DNA from: PVC group bacterium
Lineage (GTDB): Bacteria > Verrucomicrobiota > Kiritimatiellia > UBA8416 > PXDI01
NCBI GenBank assembly: GCA_003565095.1
Contig: PXDI01000183.1
Span: forward strand, 1-5,557
Direction of reading: 5' to 3'
DNA: 5,557 bases
Part shown: one piece after another, positions 1 to 5,557 of the stretch
How the letters are laid out: every line of letters starts with the position of its first letter
Numbering within the stretch: position 1 is the stretch's first letter
Program-made: the position numbers and the translations under genes
The notes under the pieces: model-generated
What the model was told of the DNA's origin: nothing
The model's database searches: none
The model's input: only the letters and a program-made list of their open reading frames with translations

Positions 1-52
1 GGGGGGGGGTAGACTATGCTTTATGCTGATGGAGTTGGCTGGGGCCAATCAT

Positions 53-87
53 CTCAGGTGCCCGCCCGTTGCGGGCGGGTACCTGAG
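53..87. repeat. strong hairpin upstream of the first gene
   Basis: The left arm CTCAGGTGCCCGCCCG (53-68) pairs with CGGGCGGGTACCTGAG (72-87) around a TTG loop. This gives 16 base pairs with a single G-U wobble. No run of T follows the stem on either strand, so it is not a canonical intrinsic terminator. It could be the end structure of a gene lying to the left, a dispersed palindromic repeat, or a structured leader for the gene at 194. The structure is directly visible; its role is unknown. Confidence 0.75.
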
Positions 88-137
88 CAGTTACATGACA
101 GCTTACTTTGTTGCGCGCCGATGCGGTTCGGTAAAAA

Positions 138-172
138 GCGTCAATGTGGCATAAATAGTGCTTTCATGACGC
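138..172. promoter_or_regulatory. possible operator-like inverted repeat
   Basis: GCGTCA (138-143) and TGACGC (167-172) form a 6-bp inverted repeat with 23 nt between. The repeat surrounds an AT-rich stretch, CATAAATAG (150-158), that could serve as a -10 element, and it lies 22 nt before the start codon at 194. No convincing -35 box is seen at the expected distance. A repeat this short can arise by chance, so this is a weak candidate. Confidence 0.2.
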
Positions 173-193
173 GAAGCAAACATACGGGGAAAT

Positions 194-2212
194 ATGAAAA
201 CAATCGGGACAGGTGCTGCCGTTTGCGGTGCCTTGGCGCTGAGTTTATTTGTTGTGACAGGTTTGGCCGCCGATCCGGCGGGCGCAGAAAACGCTGCGCC
301 GGCCGGCACGGGAACGATGCGGTTGCTGGTACAGGCGGCGCGGCGCGGTGTCGAACGGCGCTTTGCCGATGAGCTGGGCGGAAAATCATTGACGGATGAG
401 CCGCTGGTTTCTTCGGAAAATGCCGCGGCCGTACTACTGGTTGATGCCGGTCGGCTGTATCGTATATTGTGCCACGCAATGGGGGCACTGGATTCCGGCG
501 GCTGGCAGGCTTGGGAAAAGCCCGTGCCGGTTCCGGTGGTCCACGGAGTGAGTTTTCCGGATGGCGTCGAAAATGCCGCCATTGCGCACATGCTGGGGAT
601 GCTGCATACCGCAGAAACCGAAGATGTCATGCAGCGGCTGCTGCTGCCGATTATATCACACAAGGCGTATGCCACCGGCGGCCCGTATGTGACAGCGCAT
701 GATGCAAAACCCGTTTTCGCGCTGCCCTTACGAACGGCAACCGGCCGCGCGATTCTGCCGCGGGTCTTCAATGGCGGCGAACCGGTCTGGAACCGCGTCC
801 CGGTTTGGCAGGTTCTCGGCCCCTTCCAGTCGCAAAAGTCCCCCGGCTGGCTGCATACAACAATGCCCGACTTTATTCCGGAAATGCGCGCGTTGTACGC
901 ATTGCCCGAATCCGGCAATCAAGCTCCGCGCGCCTGGCGGCGGATTGAAAATACGGCTGACACGCAAACCCCGCTAGACGATCAGCCTACAACCGATCCG
1001 GTGCTATGGTATGCATACAGCGAGCTTGAGACACCGACAGCCGGATTCTACTGGATGCGAATAAAGGCCGGCGGTGACTGGGTTCTGTGGATCAATAACC
1101 GCCGGGTATGGACGACATTGCAGGAGAACACGCCTGAAATGCAGAAGGGCAATGCCTTGGTTTTCCGTGTGCATTTGCGCGGCGGTGCCAATAGCGTAAT
1201 GTTCGGGTGTCACGGAGATGCGCGAACGGCACGGCTGCCGGAGCTTGATGTAGCCATCAGCGGTGATACGGCAAAATTCGTTTTAGGCGAACATGCGCCA
1301 TCCAACCGTGAGATCCCCGACATGTGGCGCGGCTGGGAAGCGCATGTGGTTTCGCGCGGGCAGCAGGACACGGCGCGCACCAAAACGGATGCCATACCGC
1401 AGGATGAAGAGCAAGTCAGTAAATTGATTGAGGAGCTGCTGGTGAATCTGCCGGATCGCAAAACTCTGGGTGCGCCGGTTATCGCACCGGCGGAGGTTGC
1501 CGCTTTATCGGCCGGCACACCGCTTTACCGTCTGCGCAGCGCCACCGCCCCGGCGGTGTGGCTGGTGGCCGGACCGGTGGCAGCCGATGCGGTGACGCCG
1601 GCTCAAATGACGGGGTTGCTGACAAATCAGGCCATGCCGGTCATTGGCGGCCCGGCCCGCGAGGATTTGACGGGAACGGAGTACCGTTTGTTTGAGGAAT
1701 CACTGGAATGGCATTCGCGCGGCAGCGGAATCGGCGGATTATATTCGCGGGTCGGTTATCAAGAACAATGGGCGGCGCCGTTGAATGATTTGATGCAGGA
1801 TGGTCAGCCCGGCTGGTATTGGCTGGGTGCGGTACTGGATAATGACCGCGCACGACTGGTGCGCATTGGCATCCGCGGCGGGGCCGATACCGTAGCATGG
1901 CTGGCGGGCGAGCTGGTGCGCGACGGACAGACCGTGCATTTACGTCCGGGGCTGTATCCTTTTGTAATCCAGACGCGACTGGCCCGGGTGCCTGCGCAGT
2001 TTAAAGATATGGCGCGGATGTCGATTGAAATCCGCAGCGCACAGGCGATAGACCACATCCATGGCGATTGGCTCGAACGCGCACGCGAAATTGAGCCGCG
2101 GCTGCTGGCGCTCTTGAATGCCGCACCGGATGGCGCCGCACTGGCGGCACAACCCAGAATTCAAAGAATTTTTACTGCATTGGAAGAAACAACATTTTTT
2201 ATTCAGGAATGA
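194..2212 (+). CDS. exported 672-residue protein with two W-x-V-x-GP / beta-sandwich-like modules, function unknown
   Basis: I do not recognise this as a named family. The start is fixed: a TGA at 167-169 closes the frame upstream, and ATG 194 opens directly onto a signal peptide (Lys2, hydrophobic core about 7-23, cleavage likely after GLA at about 25). GGGGA lies only 3 nt before the ATG, a poor ribosome binding site. After a mainly helical N-terminal part (about 40-165) there seem to be two related modules. The first has VWQVLGPF (204-211), then YW (286-287) and AGGDWVLWINNRRVW (292-306). The second has VWLVAGPV (455-462), then YW (542-543) and RGGADTVAWLAGELV (561-575). The W-(x)-V-x-GP motif followed by a sandwich strand resembles sugar-binding-type modules of large secreted PVC-group proteins; this is inference. 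The C-terminus (about 624-672) looks helical. No catalytic motif and no CxxCH is seen. It overlaps the next gene by 4 nt, so the two probably form an operon and may act together outside the cytoplasm. Confidence 0.85.
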   Translation: MKTIGTGAAVCGALALSLFVVTGLAADPAGAENAAPAGTGTMRLLVQAARRGVERRFADELGGKSLTDEPLVSSENAAAVLLVDAGRLYRILCHAMGALDSGGWQAWEKPVPVPVVHGVSFPDGVENAAIAHMLGMLHTAETEDVMQRLLLPIISHKAYATGGPYVTAHDAKPVFALPLRTATGRAILPRVFNGGEPVWNRVPVWQVLGPFQSQKSPGWLHTTMPDFIPEMRALYALPESGNQAPRAWRRIENTADTQTPLDDQPTTDPVLWYAYSELETPTAGFYWMRIKAGGDWVLWINNRRVWTTLQENTPEMQKGNALVFRVHLRGGANSVMFGCHGDARTARLPELDVAISGDTAKFVLGEHAPSNREIPDMWRGWEAHVVSRGQQDTARTKTDAIPQDEEQVSKLIEELLVNLPDRKTLGAPVIAPAEVAALSAGTPLYRLRSATAPAVWLVAGPVAADAVTPAQMTGLLTNQAMPVIGGPAREDLTGTEYRLFEESLEWHSRGSGIGGLYSRVGYQEQWAAPLNDLMQDGQPGWYWLGAVLDNDRARLVRIGIRGGADTVAWLAGELVRDGQTVHLRPGLYPFVIQTRLARVPAQFKDMARMSIEIRSAQAIDHIHGDWLERAREIEPRLLALLNAAPDGAALAAQPRIQRIFTALEETTFFIQE

Positions 2213-3834
2213 AAAAAAAGATTATGAAATTGCCGGTTGCAAGAGAGCTAATGGCTGCGCCATCCCTCACCCCCTGCCCTCTCCCAGAGGGAGAGGGTGA
2301 TCGGTTGAGAATCAACAGACTTTTTTCTTGTTTTTTTGTGCAAACTTGCCCGGATAAGGCGCTAAAGGTTGTTGTTACGGCGGCATGCTTTTTCATGTCA
2401 CTGTCTGGCATCGCGCGCGCGGCCGAAGTTGAAATGAACAACGGGCTGGTTTTCCTGACCGAAGATGCTGTAAATATTGAAGCATTTGTGCAGGACAAAC
2501 CAAGGAATTTCCACATCTCATTCCGTCCACGGGAAGGCGAAGCAAGCATGTCGCTGAATGTCTGGTGGCATCATATTCACACGGTGCGGAACAGTCCGAC
2601 CGGCGAAGTTGTGACAATTGCGCGCCGGATCAGCGGGGAACCTGATATTATGCCGGATGGCGGGGCTGATGATCCGGCGGCATGGGGAAACGATCCGGTG
2701 CCGTTTGCATGGCGCGGAAACATTAACGGGCATTATCCGGATGCGACCGTGCCGCAGGATTTCAAGGTAGTCTGGCGCAGGCCGTTGCGCTCGTGGGGGC
2801 ATACCTCGCCGGTTCTGGCCGGCGAGCGCATTATTGTAGCCGATCATCCGTTCTCGCTGGTCTGTCTGGACCGCCGCACCGGGAAGGTGCTGTGGGAACG
2901 CGAAGCTCCCTCCAACATGCTGCCGCTGGGCCTTGACGCCGGCCTGCCGAAAACCGATTTTGTCCATAAATCCTACCGGCTGATCGGCGGCACACCGATC
3001 ACCGACGGCCGTCTGGTGCATATGCGTTTCCTGCACATGATGGTATGCTATGACATCGACGGCAATCTGCAATGGGCGCAACCGGTTGAATACAGCACCC
3101 ACAGTTTGCGCGGCGGCGATGTGGGATCAAGCATGTATCTTGACAACGCCGTTGTGACGATGGCCTGGAAACATTTTCTGGCTTTCGACCGTGTTACCGG
3201 TGAACCGCTGTGGAAGATTCCGGAATTGCGGGGATCCAACAACAAGAATTCGAGCAACTGGACCATGATTGACGGGGTGGAGTATGCGCTGCTGCCGGAC
3301 GGGCAGATGGTGGATGTTGCCGGCACCCGCGTCAGCACCTGGCCGGTGATCCGTTCGTATGGTGGAACGCCCGTGGTACAGAATGGGGCGATGTTTCTGC
3401 GGCATCAACCTGAAACCAGTATGATGGCCTATGAGCTGCTTGCCGGCGGTGAGCCGGTGCTGCGGCATCAAGGCGGTCGCGGCCCGGAAATATCGCCTGC
3501 CGCCGCTGATGGTATGGTGCATGTATTAACGGGCAATCAATTGCAATCAATTGATGCGGCGACGGGAACCATCGTTGAGGACGTTTCGCTTTCGGGCGGT
3601 CGTATTCGCAGCGGCTACGCGCATCCGGTAATGGTTGGCGACCGGATTGTCAGGGTGCGCGAGGGGTTCATTGATATTATCAAGCCGGGGCCCGGTGCGC
3701 AGCTTGAGCGCAGCATTCCGCACACGATGCAATACCGCTCCAATGATAAGGGCGGCGGAACTATCCCGGTGTTCTCCGGGAAGCGCTGGTATATGCGCGC
3801 ACAGAACGCACTCTATTGCCTGGCGTCGGATTGA
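2209..3834 (+). CDS. exported PQQ-like (BamB-like) beta-propeller protein
   Basis: The protein is a repeat propeller of the PQQ-binding-like/BamB type, probably periplasmic or attached to the outer membrane. Blade-closing motifs are CLDRRTGKVLW (219-229), AFDRVTGEPLW (325-335) and SIDAATGTIV (448-457). Weaker blades are seen at CYDIDGNLQW (280-289) and IIKPGPGAQLE (490-500), and ALYCL lies near the C-terminus. WRGNINGHYPD (168-178) followed by VVWRRPL resembles the opening of PVC-group propeller proteins. Members usually act as scaffolds or binding proteins, and PQQ binding cannot be assumed. The first ATG (2209) overlaps the previous stop as ATGA, but AGGA abuts it, which leaves no spacing. 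Codons 19-30 are encoded by a dispersed palindrome and the typical signal peptide (VVVTAACFFMSLSGIARA, about 54-71) lies far inside. TTG 2305 (509 residues, GAGGG 7 nt before it) or GTG 2338 (498 residues) are therefore plausible true starts. The family call is firm; the N-terminus is uncertain. Confidence 0.9.
   Translation: MKKKIMKLPVARELMAAPSLTPCPLPEGEGDRLRINRLFSCFFVQTCPDKALKVVVTAACFFMSLSGIARAAEVEMNNGLVFLTEDAVNIEAFVQDKPRNFHISFRPREGEASMSLNVWWHHIHTVRNSPTGEVVTIARRISGEPDIMPDGGADDPAAWGNDPVPFAWRGNINGHYPDATVPQDFKVVWRRPLRSWGHTSPVLAGERIIVADHPFSLVCLDRRTGKVLWEREAPSNMLPLGLDAGLPKTDFVHKSYRLIGGTPITDGRLVHMRFLHMMVCYDIDGNLQWAQPVEYSTHSLRGGDVGSSMYLDNAVVTMAWKHFLAFDRVTGEPLWKIPELRGSNNKNSSNWTMIDGVEYALLPDGQMVDVAGTRVSTWPVIRSYGGTPVVQNGAMFLRHQPETSMMAYELLAGGEPVLRHQGGRGPEISPAAADGMVHVLTGNQLQSIDAATGTIVEDVSLSGGRIRSGYAHPVMVGDRIVRVREGFIDIIKPGPGAQLERSIPHTMQYRSNDKGGGTIPVFSGKRWYMRAQNALYCLASD
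2264..2298. repeat. dispersed palindromic repeat (CCCTCACCCC ... CCCTCTCCC/GGGAGAGGG type)
   Basis: CCCTCACCCC (2264-2273) is followed by a perfect 9-bp hairpin: CCCTCTCCC (2277-2285), an AGA loop, and GGGAGAGGG (2289-2297). This matches, from memory, a short repeat scattered between genes in many Gram-negative genomes, whose translation (LTPCPLPEGEG in this frame) often turns up in spurious hypothetical proteins. Here it lies inside the longest reading frame of the propeller gene and happens to keep that frame open. It suggests that the stretch 2213-2304 is, or recently was, intergenic. Confidence 0.75.
2293..2307 (+). promoter_or_regulatory. candidate ribosome binding site and TTG start for the propeller gene
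   Basis: GAGGG (2293-2297), part of the right arm of the palindrome, lies 7 nt before an in-frame TTG (2305-2307). That start would give MRINRLFSCFF..., a basic N-terminus ahead of the signal-peptide core. The spacing is near ideal and better than at ATG 2209, where AGGA touches the start codon. In the folded hairpin the GAGGG would be paired, so translation could depend on the stem opening. This is inference. Confidence 0.35.
3534..3553 (+). repeat. exact tandem 10-bp repeat within the propeller gene
   Basis: CAATCAATTG occurs twice back to back (3534-3543 and 3544-3553). Ten bases is not a multiple of three, but the protein continues in a good propeller motif (GNQLQSIDAATG), so no frameshift has resulted. 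It is probably fortuitous, though such a direct repeat could be a slippage site. Confidence 0.5.
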
Positions 3835-3923
3835 TCCTGTAAAGAGCAGTTTAAGCACGTTTGGCGGCTGCTCAGGGCTCGGCAAGTCATGTCATAGTTT
3901 TTGTCTTGAACAAAGTCTCTCTC

Positions 3924-3951
3924 CCGTCCGCTGACCTTGGTCGGCGGACGG
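3924..3951. repeat. strong hairpin in the convergent gap, possible bidirectional terminator or palindromic repeat
   Basis: CCGTCCGCTGACC (3924-3936) pairs with GGTCGGCGGACGG (3939-3951). All 13 positions pair on the + strand RNA, one as a U-G wobble; the 2-nt loop means the innermost pair probably opens. AAAAA follows at 3952-3956 on the + strand, whereas a canonical terminator would have T there, and the - strand side has no T run after the stem either. The position between two converging genes fits a transcription end or an extragenic palindrome. Confidence 0.65.
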
Positions 3952-4033
3952 AAAAATCGGTTACAGAAAGATCAGCAATAGAACAAACTTGAGCCCGGAT
4001 TGAGCAAATCAAGCAGTTCCCTCAACGCCATTA

Positions 4034-4146
4034 GGGACAGACAACTTATTCCCATAAAAACCAACACCAAACCTCGTTGTTTTGACATTAATGGGTGGCT
4101 AATTCCGGCATATTACAATCTTGTCACACCATATGTTGTCTGTCCC
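4034..4146. repeat. 113-bp segment bounded by exact 12-bp inverted repeats, MITE/REP-like
   Basis: GGGACAGACAAC (4034-4045) and GTTGTCTGTCCC (4135-4146) are exact reverse complements separated by 89 nt. Ends of the form GGGACAGACA / TGTCTGTCCC are, from memory, typical of short dispersed elements associated with IS200-like (Y1, REP-associated) transposases in several bacterial phyla. The interior is more AT-rich than the flanking genes, has no convincing reading frame, and includes a short CCCAT (4051-4055) / ATGGG (4091-4095) inner pair. It is probably a non-autonomous element. The family assignment is an inference and was not searched. Confidence 0.6.
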
Positions 4147-4165
4147 CAATCCCGGTCCCCAATCC
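4142..4165 (+). repeat. 11-bp direct repeat at the right end of the inverted-repeat element
   Basis: GTCCCCAATCC occurs at 4142-4152 and again at 4155-4165, a 13-nt period. The first copy overlaps the right arm of the inverted repeat. It may be a duplicated element end or an iterated repeat unit. Confidence 0.6.
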
Positions 4166-4193
4166 TGCCGCGGCCAGCCGTGCCATGCGGTCT

Positions 4194-5069
4194 TCAACGC
4201 AGTATAATCTGCTTGTGTGAGTATGAAACAGTAACCACGAAATTCGTCAGAAATGGCGTGCCGACGATGCCATGATACGAGGAAACGGCGCGCCGCTCCT
4301 GCGGCAGAGTGTTGATAACACATGGCAGATTGCGCACGGTTGCCGCTCCCAGCGATAAGGTTTCCAATTTTGTAAAGGCCACGCCCGGCAGATCAGTCTG
4401 GCCCTGTCCGCTAATGTTGAGCTGCCGTGCAGCACCGGGCAGCAGCAGGACCTCGGATGACCCCGTGTCAAGCAGCAACGTTACAGGCCCCATCCCATTA
4501 ACTGTGCCCACAACATGCGGAAGGCGGTCGCGCAGAAAGAACGCAACGCTCACCGCATCTTTGCCGGGCGGTGCCAGACGGCGGCCGGCGGCCGGCAGAG
4601 GATCAAAGCGCACCACCTTGCGGCGATAGTCCAGCGTAGTCAGAAAGCTTGAAAGAAACGGATAGCCGAGGATGCCCTGATAATCTATGCCAAGATCAAG
4701 GCGCAGCGAGTGGGCTTGCGGGGGATCGGTAATGAATACCACACTGTTGGACAACGTCGCCGTACCGGCCTGCAGCGAGTGCACATTCCCGCGGTGCTGA
4801 CTTGCCGATACCCGTACCGGCTTAATACCAAGTCTCGCGGCCAGCGTGGGAACAATAATGTTCTCGCTGGCACCGGTATCAATAATAAATAAATACGGAC
4901 CTTCACCGTTTACGCTGACTTTGACAAACGGAATCCGACCGGCTATTTGCAGAGGAAGATCATTAGTTGTGGAGACCGCGGCAGCGCAATATAATGGCAA
5001 ACCAAACAACAGAAAAAACAGGACGAACCGTGCTGCTGCCGTGATAACCTTAGAAGGAGAATTCTGCAT
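4194..5069 (-). CDS. exported retropepsin-like aspartyl protease with two DTG lobes
   Basis: This is a clan AA aspartic protease-like protein of 291 residues, probably secreted to the periplasm. After the signal peptide (hydrophobic core about 15-25, cleavage near CAAA at 28-31) come two similar halves. Lobe 1 has VNGEGPYLFIIDTGAS (53-68, Asp64) and GILGYPFL (132-139). Lobe 2 has VNGMGPVTLLLDTGSS (191-205, Asp201 within LLLDTGSS) and GIVGTPFL (267-274). The spacing from Asp to the (I/V)-(L/V)-G motif is 68 and 66 residues, which points to a tandem duplication. Retropepsins normally pair two chains, each giving one DTG. Here both are in one chain, so a monomer could form a full active site, as in pepsins. 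No PDZ domain is present, and the substrate is unknown. The start was taken as ATG 5069; TTG 5081 would add four residues, and neither has a clear ribosome binding site. The gene follows the ankyrin gene by 32 nt on the same strand, so it is probably co-transcribed. Confidence 0.88.
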   Translation of the reverse strand: MQNSPSKVITAAARFVLFFLLFGLPLYCAAAVSTTNDLPLQIAGRIPFVKVSVNGEGPYLFIIDTGASENIIVPTLAARLGIKPVRVSASQHRGNVHSLQAGTATLSNSVVFITDPPQAHSLRLDLGIDYQGILGYPFLSSFLTTLDYRRKVVRFDPLPAAGRRLAPPGKDAVSVAFFLRDRLPHVVGTVNGMGPVTLLLDTGSSEVLLLPGAARQLNISGQGQTDLPGVAFTKLETLSLGAATVRNLPCVINTLPQERRAVSSYHGIVGTPFLTNFVVTVSYSHKQIILR

Positions 5070-5101
5070 GTTATTGCCCAAAAAGCCATCGCAATGAATA
5101 G

Positions 5102-5557
5102 CTACCTGCCATCACGACTGTTCCTGGTTAATAAGATAACCATTTCCTCGTTGTCAAGAGTGTTGGCAATATCCAGCGCAGAAACACTGCTCAAATCCAT
5201 GGCGTGCGGATCGGCTCCGGCGATCAGCAGCATTTCGGAGACCGCCTTATGGCCGTTGCGCACCGCGAACATTAATGCGTTATATCCCTTTCTTGAGCGC
5301 GCATTGACTTGCGCACGCTGCCCCAGCAGCAGACGCACGATTTCGGCATGCCCGCCTGCCGCCGCCCCCATCAGTGCGGTCGATCCATGCCGGTTCGACT
5401 CATTCACCAGCACCCGGCGATCCAAAAGCCGCTTTACCTCTTCAATATTTCCGGTGGTTGCGGCTGTCATCAATGGGGTATTGCCAAATGCACGGCCGGC
5501 ATCCGCCTGCGCCATGCCGTCACGGACAATGGAAAGATCGGCAATCGTCGCCTCAAC
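5102..5557 (-). CDS. ankyrin-repeat protein, 5' end outside the window
   Basis: The frame is open to the right edge, giving 151 codons plus a TAG stop. An internal ATG at 5515 is not a likely start, because the residues before it (IVRDGMAQADAGRAFGNTPL) already read as the end of a preceding, degenerate ankyrin repeat. Counting from the edge, clear repeats lie at about 25-57 (GNTPLMTAATTG...VN), 58-90 (GSTALMGAAAGGHAEIVRLLL...VN) and 91-124 (GYNALMFAVRNGHKAVSEMLL...GADP), followed by a degenerate closing repeat (VSALDIANTLDNEEMVILL). Ankyrin repeats bind proteins; no enzyme domain is visible in this part. Whether it is secreted cannot be told without the N-terminus. Its stop lies 32 nt before the ATG of the protease-like gene, suggesting an operon in which it could bind or present the protease or its substrate (inference). 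Confidence 0.9.
   Translation of the reverse strand, partial: VEATIADLSIVRDGMAQADAGRAFGNTPLMTAATTGNIEEVKRLLDRRVLVNESNRHGSTALMGAAAGGHAEIVRLLLGQRAQVNARSRKGYNALMFAVRNGHKAVSEMLLIAGADPHAMDLSSVSALDIANTLDNEEMVILLTRNSRDGR

Larger units (their letters stand above)
3835..4193. other. convergent gene-free region of 359 nt
   Basis: This lies between the stop codons of the + strand propeller gene and the - strand protease gene. Frames through it are short and match nothing I know. It contains a strong hairpin (3924-3951), an exact 12-bp inverted-repeat pair (4034-4146) and a short direct repeat (4142-4165). A TTTTT at 3898-3902 has no stable stem directly before it. A 6-bp GAGCAG/CTGCTC pair (3844-3849, 3868-3873) is weak. 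No canonical rho-independent terminator was found for either operon, so termination may rely on the hairpins or on Rho. Confidence 0.7.

Noticed and set aside
16..372. 118-codon open frame on the + strand at the left edge
   Set aside because: It runs through the 53-87 hairpin and into the start of the 194 gene in another frame, and its Arg/Cys-rich sequence looks non-coding.
103..918. 271-codon open frame on the - strand
   Set aside because: It lies antisense to the exported protein gene at 194-2212, shows composition typical of a shadow frame (many Ser, Pro, Arg), has no domain I recognise, and the + strand frame has a signal peptide and coherent motifs.
2518..3102. 194-codon open frame on the - strand
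   Set aside because: It is fully antisense to the propeller gene, whose repeat motifs are clear.
3844..3902. Possible intrinsic terminator after the propeller gene (GAGCAG/CTGCTC and TTTTT)
   Set aside because: The 6-bp arms have an 18-nt loop and the T-run is 24 nt beyond the stem, so the two do not form a terminator.
4000..4275. 91-codon open frame on the + strand
   Set aside because: It crosses the inverted-repeat element and the 3' end of the protease gene, with no ribosome binding site and no recognisable sequence.
4985..4999. Lipoprotein signal in the protease-like protein (PLYC)
   Set aside because: The residues before Cys (L-Y) do not fit the usual lipobox, which needs small residues at -1 and near -2; an ordinary signal peptide is more likely.
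5102..5515. Start of the ankyrin gene at ATG 5515
   Set aside because: The frame stays open to the window edge and the residues before this ATG continue a degenerate ankyrin repeat, so the true start is outside.

Overview
The window carries two gene pairs facing each other. On the + strand are two overlapping genes for exported proteins (194-2212 and 2209-3834). On the - strand are an ankyrin-repeat gene that runs off the right edge (5557-5102) and, 32 nt downstream of it, an exported aspartyl-protease-like gene (5069-4194). The two pairs converge on a gene-free stretch (3835-4193) that holds a strong hairpin and a pair of exact 12-bp inverted repeats. I see no tRNA, rRNA, CRISPR array, transposase gene or phage gene.

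The organism is a moderately GC-rich Gram-negative-type bacterium, judged by signal peptides on three proteins and compact gene pairs. The style of the + strand proteins is what I associate with the PVC group (Planctomycetota, Verrucomicrobiota, Kiritimatiellota, Lentisphaerota): a secreted protein with the motif W-x-V-x-GP-F before a WINNRRVW-type beta-sandwich segment, next to a PQQ-type beta-propeller protein beginning WRG-N-xx-G. This placement is an inference from protein style only. Ribosome binding sites are weak or absent in front of most genes.

Region by region: 1-193 is non-coding and holds a 16-bp hairpin and a possible short inverted repeat ahead of the first gene. The 672-residue protein at 194-2212 is not recognised as a named family but appears to contain the same module twice. 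The 541-codon frame at 2209-3834 is a PQQ-like (BamB-like) beta-propeller. Its first 30 codons run through a widespread intergenic-type palindrome, so the true start is probably further downstream. The protease-like gene has two similar halves, each with its own DTG(A/S)S active-site motif, so one chain could form a complete active site. The ankyrin gene has at least three good repeats and a degenerate one.

How they may work together: the + strand pair is probably co-transcribed, and its products would meet in the periplasm or at the outer membrane. The - strand pair would join a protein-interaction repeat protein to an exported protease or peptide-binding protein. No pathway can be named from the sequence alone.
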